Shown: in pieces, positions 16,658-24,999 of the stretch
Layout of the letters: each line of letters starts with the position of its first letter
How positions within the stretch are numbered: the first letter of the stretch is position 1
Source: Bacillaceae bacterium OF18-1A
GTDB taxonomy: Bacteria; Bacillota; Bacilli; Bacillales; Bacillaceae_G
Reading direction: 5' to 3'
Length of the DNA: 64,000 nucleotides
NCBI GenBank assembly: GCA_027694045.1
Contig: JAQEWB010000001.1
Span: forward strand, 124,001 to 188,000
Translations under genes and position numbers: made by a program
Notes under the pieces: generated by a model
What the model saw: only the letters and a program-made list of their open reading frames with translations
Told to the model about the DNA's origin: nothing
Databases searched by the model: none

Positions 16658-18756
16658 TAATGACATTTTCCAAATTACTTGAAGAATATAGAATAGTAAT
16701 TCCGATGATACAGCGAGATTATGCGCAAGGACGAAAAGATGATAAAGCTACTTTAGTGCGTGAAAATTTAATAGAAAATATGAAAGTAGCTTTATTAGAA
16801 GGGAAATCCTTAGATTTTGATTTCATATATGGAACAATTGAAGATTGTGAAGGTAAAGAAACTTTATTACCACTAGACGGTCAACAGCGATTAACTACAT
16901 TATTTTTACTACATTGGTATTTGAATATGAAAGAAGGCGGCGATATGCAGCCTGAATTAGAAAAGTTTAGTTATGAAACGAGAATAACAGCTAAAGATTT
17001 TGTATATTATTTAGTTCGTAATTCCATTGAATATGATGCTAAACCGTTATCAAAAGTGATTGAATCTCAAAAATGGTATCAATATAAATGGAAGTTTGAC
17101 CCTACAGTAGAGGGCATGCTGCGCATGTTAGATAAAATTCATGAAGAGTTTTATAAAATAGAGAATGGGTTATTAGAAGTATTACGTGGAGACGAGTGTC
17201 CAATATTCTTTACATTTAAAGATTTAAAGAATATTGGATCAGGTGAAGAATTATATATTAAAATGAACGCCCGCGGCCGAGCTTTAAGCGATTTTGAAAA
17301 TTTTAAAGCGCAATTTGAACAGCTATTAGAAGTGCTAGGTTATAAGGATAAGGCAAAAGAATTTTCTTTTACATTAGATAGAGAATGGACAGATTTCTTA
17401 TGGCCTTATTTAGATGATTCGAAAACATTAGATAAACCGTTTTTGAGATTATTTAATTTTATTTCTTCTAGCAAAGTTTCAAGAACAGGTGCAATTGCCT
17501 CTAATACGTTTAATAAAGATTATACGAATTTTAAAGAATTGAGCACGATTTATAAGGACGAAGAAAATGTTACATTTCTTTTTGATATATTTACGATATG
17601 GAAAGATGCAGAACAAATTGAAAGTGAGTTTTCTTCTATACACGAACAAATTCATTTATTTACAGATGAACGAAATTACTTTAAAGCTTTGGTGGAAGAG
17701 GATAACCTTACATGGCCAGAGCGAATTTATTTATATGCGATCATCCAATCGAAAATTCATAAGCGGAATGATGAAATTGAATTATTAAGAGTTGTTCGGA
17801 ATATAGTCAATCGAATTAGACAAGCGAAAGATGGGAAATTCACGTCAAATATGCGCTATGATACAATTCCTACTCTATTTAATTTCATTGATTACTTAGT
17901 GGAAGCGGAAAAAACTGTATATGAAGCGATTCTAGATATTCCGCCAAAAATGTTCTCTAAAATTAGTGATGCTAGTTTAAAACATGAACAAGAAAAAGCG
18001 CAATTAATACTCGAAAGACCAGATTTGAAAGAATGGTTATGTAAGCTGGAGGATAATATATATTTTAAAGGTGCATTAATGGTCGTACTACCAATCTTTA
18101 AAAAATATCCTGAAAACCTGTACGATGTGATGCAAGAGTTATTAAGTGCAAACCAATCTTTAGTTTCAAGAGCTTTTCTAGCAATTGGAGACTATGCGCA
18201 TAAAATTGGTTATACAAATCTAGGACCTCGATATATATTTGGGGGAGATGCAGTAAAAGAATATATATGGACGACTTACGATTCAGAGTTACAAGTACAT
18301 TATGAAAGTTTTCTAGAAAGATTAATAACACTTGAAGAGGATAGCATTGAGAACAAATTGAAGAAATTAATTCACGAACAAAAATGGAACCAAGCAGATT
18401 GGAAATATTACTTTGTTAAATACCCAACTATATTAGCAGGGAAGAGAATGATATTTTCCTATGAGGATGAAGCTCAACTATTAATTGAAAAACTCAGTGG
18501 TGTGAGTTTGCGAGCAGAACATATTAACCCGATATATAAAGTCGTTATAGAGAGTATTCCAACTTTATGTGATTCGCAAAGTAGCAACGTTCGTTTATCG
18601 GAAAGAAGTACACTAGTTACAAAAGATGGACTTGTTTTACAAATTTCTAACGGTAAATGGCAAACCGCTGATGACGAATTAAACGATAAATTAACCGAAA
18701 TTCAAGAATCGGAAAAGGATTTAGTACAGCAAGTGATAAAAGCGATTCATTACTAA
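16654..18756 (+). CDS. Second DUF262 protein of the pair (700 aa, no HNH seen)
   Basis: The DUF262 signature is clear: IPMIQRDYAQGR (16-27), LPLDGQQRLTTLFLLHWY (72-89) and KMNARGRALSDFENFKA (204-220). The remaining about 480 residues are helical, with no EHI/HNH motif or other catalytic motif that I can identify. It overlaps the preceding gene by four bases (TTGA), and AAAGGAG at 16637-16643 suits the TTG at 16654; ATG 16660 is the alternative. The overlap means tight co-translation, so the two proteins probably act together, perhaps with this one as the sensing or regulating partner. No methyltransferase or phosphorothioation genes are beside it. A terminator closes the operon at 18795. Confidence 0.78.
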   Translation: MIMTFSKLLEEYRIVIPMIQRDYAQGRKDDKATLVRENLIENMKVALLEGKSLDFDFIYGTIEDCEGKETLLPLDGQQRLTTLFLLHWYLNMKEGGDMQPELEKFSYETRITAKDFVYYLVRNSIEYDAKPLSKVIESQKWYQYKWKFDPTVEGMLRMLDKIHEEFYKIENGLLEVLRGDECPIFFTFKDLKNIGSGEELYIKMNARGRALSDFENFKAQFEQLLEVLGYKDKAKEFSFTLDREWTDFLWPYLDDSKTLDKPFLRLFNFISSSKVSRTGAIASNTFNKDYTNFKELSTIYKDEENVTFLFDIFTIWKDAEQIESEFSSIHEQIHLFTDERNYFKALVEEDNLTWPERIYLYAIIQSKIHKRNDEIELLRVVRNIVNRIRQAKDGKFTSNMRYDTIPTLFNFIDYLVEAEKTVYEAILDIPPKMFSKISDASLKHEQEKAQLILERPDLKEWLCKLEDNIYFKGALMVVLPIFKKYPENLYDVMQELLSANQSLVSRAFLAIGDYAHKIGYTNLGPRYIFGGDAVKEYIWTTYDSELQVHYESFLERLITLEEDSIENKLKKLIHEQKWNQADWKYYFVKYPTILAGKRMIFSYEDEAQLLIEKLSGVSLRAEHINPIYKVVIESIPTLCDSQSSNVRLSERSTLVTKDGLVLQISNGKWQTADDELNDKLTEIQESEKDLVQQVIKAIHY

Positions 18757-18794
18757 AGATGGAGATATATGATTTACATTGTTACATAAACGGA

Positions 18795-18824
18795 AGGGCC
18801 AACTTATATAAGTTGGCTCTTTTG
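18795..18824 (+). terminator. Terminator after the DUF262 pair
   Basis: AGGGCCAACTT / AAGTTGGCTCT stem with ATAT loop and TTTT tail. Confidence 0.85.
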
Positions 18825-18846
18825 TCATCCTGTACAGTCTGTTATA

Positions 18847-18924
18847 TTAATCAAAAAAAATTGATTAATAAGTTGCATAAAGAACTCACCAACGTATATA
18901 CTATAAATATCAAAAAAAGTTGAT
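18847..18924 (+). promoter_or_regulatory. ars promoter with two ArsR-type operators
   Basis: Operator 1 (18847-18868) is TTAATCAA-N6-TTGATTAA. Operator 2 (18909-18924) is ATCAA-N6-TTGAT. Between them are TTGCAT (18873-18878) and TATACT (18897-18902), an 18-bp-spaced promoter. ATCAA/TTGAT half-sites with a six-base spacer are the usual ArsR/SmtB dyad of Bacillus. ArsR bound here would block transcription until As(III) releases it. Confidence 0.8.
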
Positions 18925-18942
18925 GAAAGGAAGTGAACTGCA

Positions 18943-19248
18943 GTGGCACCAGATTTCCAGCTCTATGAGAAAAAATTTAAAGCGTTGGCGGATCAAAAGC
19001 GTTTAGAAATTATGTATGAACTTTGTCAGCGGGGACAGACGTGTGTATGTGATTTAACAGAGGTTTTTGAAATGACGCAATCTAAGTTATCCTATCATTT
19101 GAAAATCCTATTAGATGCAGGTTTAATTGTAAAAGAAACAAAAGGTACGTGGAGTTATTATGATTTAAATGATGCAGAAGTAAATAATTTATTATCGGAA
19201 GAATTGTGTTGTATTTTTAGAAAAACAGGCAAAGGTAGCTGCTGTTAA
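18943..19248 (+). CDS. arsR: ArsR family arsenic-responsive repressor
   Basis: 101 aa winged-helix repressor. The As(III) site CVCDL is in the alpha-3 helix (RGQTCVCDLTEVF, about residues 31-43), followed by the recognition helix MTQSKLSYHLKILLDAG and the wing KETKGTWSYYDL. There are extra cysteines at the end (ELCCIFRKTGKGSCC). It starts at GTG 18943 with AAAGGAAG at 18926-18933. First gene of an arsR-arsI-acr3-arsC operon and repressor of the adjacent dyads. Confidence 0.95.
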   Translation: MAPDFQLYEKKFKALADQKRLEIMYELCQRGQTCVCDLTEVFEMTQSKLSYHLKILLDAGLIVKETKGTWSYYDLNDAEVNNLLSEELCCIFRKTGKGSCC

Positions 19249-19260
19249 AATTTTGTACTA

Positions 19261-19282
19261 TTAATCAAAAAAAATTGATTAA
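19261..19282 (+). promoter_or_regulatory. Third, intra-operon ArsR-type operator
   Basis: The sequence TTAATCAA-N6-TTGATTAA here is identical over all 22 bases to operator 1 at 18847. It sits in the 60-base gap between arsR and arsI, ahead of the AAGGAGGAGG ribosome site. I see no clear -35/-10 pair with it. Confidence 0.75.
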
Positions 19283-19308
19283 TGAAATTTAAGGAGGAGG
19301 AATAGGGT

Positions 19309-19746
19309 ATGAGATATGTTCATGTCGGTATAAACGTTACGAATTTAAAGAAGTCTATTGAATTTTATGAAAAGGTATTTGGTGTGCCACCAGTTAAAGT
19401 GAAAACGGATTATGCAAAGTTTTTATTAGAGACGCCAGGACTTAACTTCACGCTGAACGTACGAGATGAAGTGAAGGGAAATCAGGTAAATCATTTCGGT
19501 TTTCAAGTGGATACAGCTGAAGAAATTACGTTACATAAAGAAAGATTAGAAAAAGAAGGTTTCTTTGCGCGTGATGAGATGGATACGACTTGTTGCTATG
19601 CAGTGCAGGATAAGTTTTGGGTAACAGACCCCGATGGTAACGAGTGGGAGTTCTTTTATACGAAAGCACATAGTGATGTTCACAAAATTGAAGAGTCATC
19701 TTGTTGCACGACTTCTAATGTAGTAGATAAAAATTCTTGTTGTTAA
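19309..19746 (+). CDS. arsI: ArsI-type C-As lyase (VOC family)
   Basis: 145 aa VOC dioxygenase-fold protein. ArsI cleaves the carbon-arsenic bond of trivalent organoarsenicals. Features that fit: His of YVHVGINV, His of QVNHFGF and Glu of EWEFFYT as Fe(II) ligands, and the vicinal Cys pair in MDTTCCYAVQDKFW (about residues 96-97) that binds methyl- or aryl-As(III). The tail is cysteine-rich (ESSCCTTSN..KNSCC). CadI-like annotation is the alternative name. Strong ribosome site AAGGAGGAGG; placed between arsR and acr3. Confidence 0.88.
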   Translation: MRYVHVGINVTNLKKSIEFYEKVFGVPPVKVKTDYAKFLLETPGLNFTLNVRDEVKGNQVNHFGFQVDTAEEITLHKERLEKEGFFARDEMDTTCCYAVQDKFWVTDPDGNEWEFFYTKAHSDVHKIEESSCCTTSNVVDKNSCC

Positions 19747-19764
19747 TAGGAGATGGAAAATAAA

Positions 19765-20805
19765 ATGAAGCGTTTATCTTTTCTAGACCGATATTTAACA
19801 CTATGGATTTTTCTAGCGATGGCTGTTGGGATTGGTTTAGGGTTTGTGTTTCCAAGTGTAGTAGATGGACTGAATACGTTGCAAGTTGGAACTACGTCTA
19901 TTCCGCTTGCTGTTGGTTTAATTGTAATGATGTATCCTCCATTAGCGAAAGTTCGCTACGAGGAAATGGGCCGAGTATTTAAAGATGTGAAAGTGTTAGT
20001 GTTATCTTTAGTACAAAACTGGATTATCGGCCCGGTACTTATGTTTGTTTTAGCAATTATTTTTCTTCCTGATAAACCAGAATATATGGTCGGACTCATT
20101 ATGATTGGGTTAGCACGTTGCATTGCAATGGTAATTGTGTGGAATGACCTTGCTGATGGAGATAAAGAATATGCAGCAGGTTTAGTCGCTTTTAACTCGG
20201 TATTCCAAATGTTGTTCTTCTCGGTTTATGCATACGTGTTCGTAACAGTAATCCCAGAATGGTTAGGAATTGAAGGGGCTATTGTTGATATTACAATGGC
20301 AGAAGTTGCGAAATCAGTGTTTATCTATTTAGGAATTCCTTTTATAGCAGGTATGTTAACACGATTTGTATTCGTGAAGTTAAAAGGAAGACAGTGGTAT
20401 GAAACAGTGTTCATACCTAAGATTAGTCCACTTACACTCATTGCATTGCTATTTACGATCATCGTTATGTTTTCTTTAAAAGGGGAAATGATTGTTAGTG
20501 TGCCACTAGATGTGATAAGAATAGCGATTCCGTTACTCATTTATTTTATTGTGATGTTTTTCGTTTCTTTCTTTATGGGGAGAAAAATTGGTGCAAACTA
20601 TCCGGTAACAACAACGTTAGCATTTACAGCAGGTAGTAATAACTTTGAGTTAGCGATTGCTGTAGCAGTTGGTGTGTTTGGTATTCATTCAGGTGCAGCA
20701 TTCGCAGCTGTTATCGGTCCGTTAGTTGAAGTACCTGTAATGATTGCACTTGTAAATGTCGCTTTTTGGTTTAAACGTAAATATTTTAATGATCAATCAA
20801 CTTAA
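19765..20805 (+). CDS. Arsenite efflux permease, ACR3 family
   Basis: About 346 aa with ten hydrophobic helices. The ACR3 hallmark cysteine is in [19 protein letters not shown], and the second signature [21 protein letters not shown] includes the conserved Asn/Glu. ACR3 exports As(OH)2O- using the proton motive force without an ATPase. Often labelled arsB in Bacillus, but the sequence belongs to ACR3 rather than the 12-helix ArsB family. The ATG at 19753 abuts the AGGAG, so the ATG at 19765 ([10 protein letters not shown]) is the better start. Confidence 0.93.
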   Translation: MKRLSFLDRYLTLWIFLAMAVGIGLGFVFPSVVDGLNTLQVGTTSIPLAVGLIVMMYPPLAKVRYEEMGRVFKDVKVLVLSLVQNWIIGPVLMFVLAIIFLPDKPEYMVGLIMIGLARCIAMVIVWNDLADGDKEYAAGLVAFNSVFQMLFFSVYAYVFVTVIPEWLGIEGAIVDITMAEVAKSVFIYLGIPFIAGMLTRFVFVKLKGRQWYETVFIPKISPLTLIALLFTIIVMFSLKGEMIVSVPLDVIRIAIPLLIYFIVMFFVSFFMGRKIGANYPVTTTLAFTAGSNNFELAIAVAVGVFGIHSGAAFAAVIGPLVEVPVMIALVNVAFWFKRKYFNDQST

Positions 20806-20825
20806 AAACAAAGGTGGAAAACAAC

Positions 20826-21230
20826 ATGGAAAACAAAAAGACAATCTACTTTTTATGTACAGGAAATTCATGCCGAAGCCAAATGGCAGAAGCATGGGGA
20901 AAGAAATATTTAGGAGATAAGTGGAATGTATATTCTGCAGGAATCGAAGCACATGGAGTAAATCCAAATGCTATTAAAGCAATGAATGAAGTAAATATAG
21001 ATATAACAAATCAAACATCAGATAAAATTGATGCAAACATTTTAAATAGTGCTGATTTAGTTGTTACGCTTTGTAGTCATGCGGATTCTGTTTGTCCTTC
21101 GACACCTCCGCATGTGAATCGTGTTCACTGGGGATTTGATGATCCAGCAGGAAAAGAGTGGTCTGAATTTCAACGTGTTCGTGATGAAATTGGTGAACGT
21201 ATAAAACGATTTTCTGAAACAGGAGAGTAA
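20826..21230 (+). CDS. arsC: Arsenate reductase, thioredoxin-coupled
   Basis: 134 aa, low-molecular-weight phosphatase fold. The P-loop is [15 protein letters not shown] with the nucleophilic Cys10, and the relay pair Cys82/Cys89 is in [16 protein letters not shown], which identifies the thioredoxin-dependent type of B. subtilis/S. aureus. It reduces As(V) to As(III) for export by ACR3. An upstream in-frame GTG at 20814 falls inside the AAAGGTGG ribosome site, so ATG 20826 is preferred. Last gene of the operon, with a perfect terminator directly after the stop. Confidence 0.95.
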   Translation: MENKKTIYFLCTGNSCRSQMAEAWGKKYLGDKWNVYSAGIEAHGVNPNAIKAMNEVNIDITNQTSDKIDANILNSADLVVTLCSHADSVCPSTPPHVNRVHWGFDDPAGKEWSEFQRVRDEIGERIKRFSETGE

Positions 21231-21282
21231 ATAAAGGAAAGAGCCAATCTTCTATTTTATAGGGATTGGCTCTTTCCTTTAT
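21231..21282 (+). terminator. Strong terminator of the ars operon
   Basis: An 18-bp perfect stem: arms 21231-21248 and 21265-21282, core AAAGAGCCAAT / ATTGGCTCTTT, with T-rich flank. Symmetry makes it usable in both directions. Confidence 0.92.
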
Positions 21283-21370
21283 TGATTTAAAACAACTATT
21301 AAATGAATAGAGAATATTCTGTCATGATGGTAAAGTTAGAATAGAGCAGTTTCAGGGAGGGGCGTAACAT

Positions 21371-22201
21371 ATGATTTCTGAATTGAAAAAGGATGATTAT
21401 TATAAATGTAACAGTTTACTAAATGAAAAAGGGCAATTAGAAGTAAAGGCTGTACTTGCAGGAGTGAATCCTGGTCGTATATTTGTAGATAACATGACTT
21501 CTCCTAATTCGGGACTCATTTGGTTAGGGAATAATGATGGCTTCTTCTTTATTGGAGATGCTGAAAATGAAGAGTTTAATAAAGAAATGAATCGTTTTAT
21601 TAATAATGTAATAGTACCTGAGGCGAGGAAAGCAGGACTAACTTGCTTTGAAGCAATTGGTAATCATTCAAAGTGGAATAAAACAATCGAAAGAATATTT
21701 CAGCATCGTAAATTAAAGAGTTGGAATCAAAGAGTGTATACGCTAAAAAAAGAAGATTATGAAGATCAGTATGGACGTAAAATTGAAGAAGGATATACAG
21801 TGCTAAAAATGAGTAAAGCTCTCTATGAAAATAAAGGACACGTATTTAAGAATATTGAATTTTTACAATCAAAAATTTTAGAGTTTTGGTCTTCACCGGA
21901 TCGTTTTTTCAATGAGGGGATCGGTTATTGCATTGTTTATGACGATTTAATTGTGAGCGTTTGTTTTTCAGGGTTTGTATTTGAAAATATACACTGCATA
22001 GATATTGAAACAATAGAGGAGCACCAAGGGAGAAAATTAGCTCAAATGATAGCTCATAGTTTTGTGAAAGATTGTTTGGAGAATGACATTATTCCATATT
22101 GGGACTGTATGGAATTGAACAAGCCTTCTGTTGCAGTTGTGGAAAATGTAGGGTTTACAAATGTTTTTAATTATGTAGGATATTATTTTCTATTTGAATA
22201 A
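21371..22201 (+). CDS. GNAT acetyltransferase (PF12746-like)
   Basis: 276 aa. The C-terminal GNAT part has IDIETIEEHQGRKLAQMIAH, a variant of the acetyl-CoA loop (Q/RxxGxG/A), followed by the WDCMELNKPSVAVVENVGF motif typical of this Bacillus group. The N-terminal half (LAGVNPGRIFVDN..GLIWLGN) matches the substrate-side half of PF12746. Substrate unknown. The start ATG 21371 follows GGGAGGGGC. Likely single gene; the next acetyltransferase starts 56 bases downstream and may share its transcript. Confidence 0.8.
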   Translation: MISELKKDDYYKCNSLLNEKGQLEVKAVLAGVNPGRIFVDNMTSPNSGLIWLGNNDGFFFIGDAENEEFNKEMNRFINNVIVPEARKAGLTCFEAIGNHSKWNKTIERIFQHRKLKSWNQRVYTLKKEDYEDQYGRKIEEGYTVLKMSKALYENKGHVFKNIEFLQSKILEFWSSPDRFFNEGIGYCIVYDDLIVSVCFSGFVFENIHCIDIETIEEHQGRKLAQMIAHSFVKDCLENDIIPYWDCMELNKPSVAVVENVGFTNVFNYVGYYFLFE

Positions 22202-22257
22202 TTTGTTGAATATAGAAGTAGTTTCCTAAATTCATAGGGCTAAGAAAGGAAAAAAAT

Positions 22258-23070
22258 ATGAAATACATACCGATACAAGGATTGGATACTATTACGATTA
22301 CAGAAGCGATTGAATCTCATCATTGGGATTATCCAGCGGAACTCATTTCTAGTGATATAGAATTTATTAACACGAAAGAATTAGTTATGATAAAGAATCC
22401 AAAAATAAATAGTATACATGCTAATAAAGTAGTACGTTTTAAGTTTCAAAATAATTTAGAGGAAGCACTGCAAAGGATATATCAATTTTATGGTGAATTA
22501 TCTTTTTCATGGTGGGTTCCATCAACAAATGCACTCCTTCTAAATCGATTAAATCAATTGGGGTTTCAAAAGATAGATGAATATACCGGACTTGCACTAT
22601 GTTTACCTAACTTTGCAACTCCATCTCTTAATCACAAGTTTTCGTACGATGAAGTGCAAACAGATGAACAGATTAGACAACTTGTTCAAGTCAGTTCTAA
22701 AATTTGGGGTTATGATCCTTCTTTAGAAGAAGAACTCTTTAAGCAAAGAAAAGATTACATAAGAGCGGGTAAAGGTACGTCTGGATATATTGTCTGTTAT
22801 GAAGAAGAAAAAGCAGTAGGATATGCTAATTTTAGATATAGCTCCGATGGTACGACTGTATATTTGCATGGATCCGGAGTTTTACCAGAATACCGTCACA
22901 AAGGAATTTACTCCAATCTAGTATATAAAAGGTTACAGATTGCTAAGGAGAGAGGTATTACGTTAGCGACTTGCCAAGCAAGAAAAGGACATTCAGATCC
23001 GATTTTACGAAAAATAGGTTTCCAAGTATATGAAACCTATTGTCATATGGCGAAAAATCTAACGACTTAA
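22258..23070 (+). CDS. GNAT family N-acetyltransferase (two-domain)
   Basis: 270 aa. The C-terminal domain carries the acetyl-CoA loop LPEYRHKGIYSNLVYKRL (about residues 221-238) and the closing LRKIGFQVYE. The N-terminal half is a degenerate GNAT-like domain (SWWVPSTNALLLNRLNQLGF), so it may be a tandem GNAT as in several antibiotic or small-molecule acetyltransferases. ATG 22258 follows AAGAAAGG. Only 21 bases separate it from the methyltransferase-like gene, suggesting one transcript. Confidence 0.82.
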   Translation: MKYIPIQGLDTITITEAIESHHWDYPAELISSDIEFINTKELVMIKNPKINSIHANKVVRFKFQNNLEEALQRIYQFYGELSFSWWVPSTNALLLNRLNQLGFQKIDEYTGLALCLPNFATPSLNHKFSYDEVQTDEQIRQLVQVSSKIWGYDPSLEEELFKQRKDYIRAGKGTSGYIVCYEEEKAVGYANFRYSSDGTTVYLHGSGVLPEYRHKGIYSNLVYKRLQIAKERGITLATCQARKGHSDPILRKIGFQVYETYCHMAKNLTT

Positions 23071-23091
23071 AATTCATACGAGGTGAAAATA

Positions 23092-23652
23092 ATGGTAATA
23101 AAACAAGACGAAATAAAAGTAGTAGTGGCAGCTGGTGCATTTAATAACAATCCGGGCTGGATTCAAACGCAAGAAGATGATCTTAACTTATTAGTTGAAA
23201 CAATGTGGGAAGAAAGATTTGAACAGAACTCCATTTCAGCTATTTTAGCAGAGCATGTATGGGAGCATCTTACTTTTGAAGAAGGGGTAAAAGCAGCTAG
23301 CATTTGTTATAAATTCTTAAAACCGTCAGGTCATATTCGGTGCGGTGTCCCTGACGCATTTTTCCAAGATGAAAAATATCAAAATATAGTGCAAGTAGGC
23401 GGACCTGGCCCGAAAGACCATCCAGCTGCAAGTCATAAAATCGTTTATAATTATAAAACATTAACGAAAATGTTTGAAACAGTTGGATTTGAGGTAGTTT
23501 TACTGGAATACTGTGATGAGAATGGGCAATTTTACTACAACGAATCGGACGCAAATGATGGCGTTATTTTCCGTTCAAAAAGATATGATCCTAGAAACCA
23601 AGGAGATAAACTTGGTTGCCCATCGTTAATTGTGGATGCGATTAAACGGTAA
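23092..23652 (+). CDS. SAM-dependent methyltransferase-like protein
   Basis: 186 aa. It has the middle and end of a class I methyltransferase fold: SISAILAEHVWEHLTFEEG (motif IV/post-I region), ICYKFLKPSGHIRCGVPD and TLTKMFETVGFEVVLLEYCDENG. Motif I is weak: VVVAAGAFNNNPGW in place of the usual GxGxG loop, so SAM binding may be altered or the protein may be a glycosyl-operon type methylase. GTG 23083 lies in the ribosome site; ATG 23092 follows CGAGGTGA. Function unproven. Confidence 0.7.
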   Translation: MVIKQDEIKVVVAAGAFNNNPGWIQTQEDDLNLLVETMWEERFEQNSISAILAEHVWEHLTFEEGVKAASICYKFLKPSGHIRCGVPDAFFQDEKYQNIVQVGGPGPKDHPAASHKIVYNYKTLTKMFETVGFEVVLLEYCDENGQFYYNESDANDGVIFRSKRYDPRNQGDKLGCPSLIVDAIKR

Positions 23653-23678
23653 GGTATGCGTTAGTTAAATAAGTTTAT

Positions 23679-23699
23679 GAGCCGCAAATGCGGCTTTTT
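23679..23699 (+). terminator. Terminator after the methyltransferase-like gene
   Basis: GAGCCGC-AAAT-GCGGCTTTTTG hairpin. Confidence 0.88.
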
Positions 23700-23712
23700 G
23701 TTTGTATTTTAA

Positions 23713-23820
23713 TTATTGCTGAGGTTTTTTTTCGAAAAATCGAATGATTTTTTTAGAATTATCTTCACGTAGATCATAACCTTCACCGCTAGGATGAATT
23801 GCATGTAACCTAATTTTTTG
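23713..23820 (-). pseudogene. C-terminal fragment of an unidentified gene
   Basis: On the minus strand a frame free of stops ends at a TAA (23713-23715) and reads LHAIHPSGEGYDLREDNS then KKIIRFFEKKPQQ. It has the composition of real protein, yet there is no start and no ribosome site; the sequence dissolves into the promoter of the plus-strand gene at 23840. IHPSGEGY resembles the C-terminal catalytic block of SGNH/GDSL or alpha/beta hydrolases, but the match is short. I read it as the tail of a deleted gene. Confidence 0.5.
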
Positions 23821-23839
23821 TATGGAAGGAGAGAACGGA

Positions 23840-24091
23840 GTGGAACACATAATTAGGAATGCATTAATAAATTATTTTAAAGAAATTGACTCATTAGTAC
23901 TCGAGGAAGAATTACATAAAAATAGCTGGAATACGGATTTACACTACAAAATTATAGTAAATGGAAAGCGATATTCTGCACGGTTCATTAATAAAAAACG
24001 AACAATCAATCCAGCTTTTGGGGCGTTATCAAACAAACAACTGATAGAGCAAGTACGTTTTACGTATTATTTTTCTAAACTGATTAGTTAA
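23840..24091 (+). CDS. Hypothetical protein (83 aa)
   Basis: Not recognised. The protein starts MEHIIRNALINYFKEIDSL from GTG 23840, with GGAAGGAGA at 23824-23832 at ideal spacing; the ATG at 23822 would lie inside that signal. It is predicted soluble, mixed helix and strand, with a basic middle (NGKRYSARFINKKRT). Conserved-looking composition and a good ribosome site support it as real. Confidence 0.6.
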   Translation: MEHIIRNALINYFKEIDSLVLEEELHKNSWNTDLHYKIIVNGKRYSARFINKKRTINPAFGALSNKQLIEQVRFTYYFSKLIS

Positions 24092-24159
24092 GATTATTCG
24101 ACAATCATATTAATAATAATTAAAGTATAGAATATACACATCTTAGGGAGGTCATATAT

Positions 24160-24873
24160 GTGAAGAAATGGATGAAAATTGTTCTATACTCTTTATTAGG
24201 TATTTTCATTATGGGAAGTATTACTTTTTTTGTTTGGTCTCAGTTTACTTACAAACCAACGAAAGAGGCTTTGTCGTTAGTAGATGATAAACAAAATGAA
24301 GAGAATATAGTTTTTGGAGAGAAAGAGGCTAAAATAGGGATTATTTTTTACCAAGGAGCTAAAGTAGAAGTTGAGGCTTATAGTTATTTAGGGGAAGCTC
24401 TTGCAAAAGATGGGCATTTTGTAGTAATGCCTAAGTTGCCATTAAATTTAGCGATATTTGGAATAAATGAGGTAGACAGTGTAATTGAAAAATACCCTGA
24501 AGTTCAAAAATGGTATGTTGCTGGGCATTCAATGGGGGGAGCTATGATTTCTAGGTATGCCTTTCAGCATGAAGAAAAGGTAAACGGGATTATTTTCTTA
24601 GGTTCTTATCCTGCAGATGATTTCTCTACTAAACAGATTCCAATGTTATCAATTTATGGGGAAGTAGATGCTTTAGCAACTGTAGAAAAAATAGAGAACA
24701 GCAAAAAGTTAATGTCAGAGAATACAACTATGCACATGATAAAAGGGGGAAATCATGCTAATTTTGGCATGTATGGTGAGCAAAAAGGTGATAATGCGAG
24801 CTTAATTACGCCAAAAGCACAACGAGATGAAACAGTGAAAGTAATTGAACAATGGTTATTAAAACAAAAATAA
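24160..24873 (+). CDS. Membrane-anchored or exported alpha/beta hydrolase
   Basis: 237 aa. The N-terminus MKKWMKIVLYSLLGIFIMGS is a signal anchor. The hydrolase fold shows the nucleophile elbow VAGHSMGGAMIS (Ser near 126), acid Asp in IYGEVDALAT, and His in KGGNHANFGMYG; this corresponds to the alpha/beta hydrolase type 5 group (PF12695). It probably acts on the outer face of the membrane on an ester or thioester; substrate unknown. GTG start at 24160 behind AGGGAGG (an ATG two bases earlier runs straight into TGA). Confidence 0.85.
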   Translation: MKKWMKIVLYSLLGIFIMGSITFFVWSQFTYKPTKEALSLVDDKQNEENIVFGEKEAKIGIIFYQGAKVEVEAYSYLGEALAKDGHFVVMPKLPLNLAIFGINEVDSVIEKYPEVQKWYVAGHSMGGAMISRYAFQHEEKVNGIIFLGSYPADDFSTKQIPMLSIYGEVDALATVEKIENSKKLMSENTTMHMIKGGNHANFGMYGEQKGDNASLITPKAQRDETVKVIEQWLLKQK

Positions 24874-24944
24874 CGCATTTAATAAAGAGACCGAAAAAAA
24901 TTGCTTTCCTCAAGATAGCCAATTACTAGGCGGGAGAGATAATC

Positions 24945-24975
24945 AAGAGTCAGCTCATTCGAGTAGGCTCTTTTA
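24945..24975 (+). terminator. Weak terminator after the hydrolase gene
   Basis: Imperfect hairpin AAGAGTCAGCTC / GAGTAGGCTCTT with TTTATTT. Confidence 0.45.
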
Positions 24976-24999
24976 TTTAATTTCTATCTCTAATTTTCT

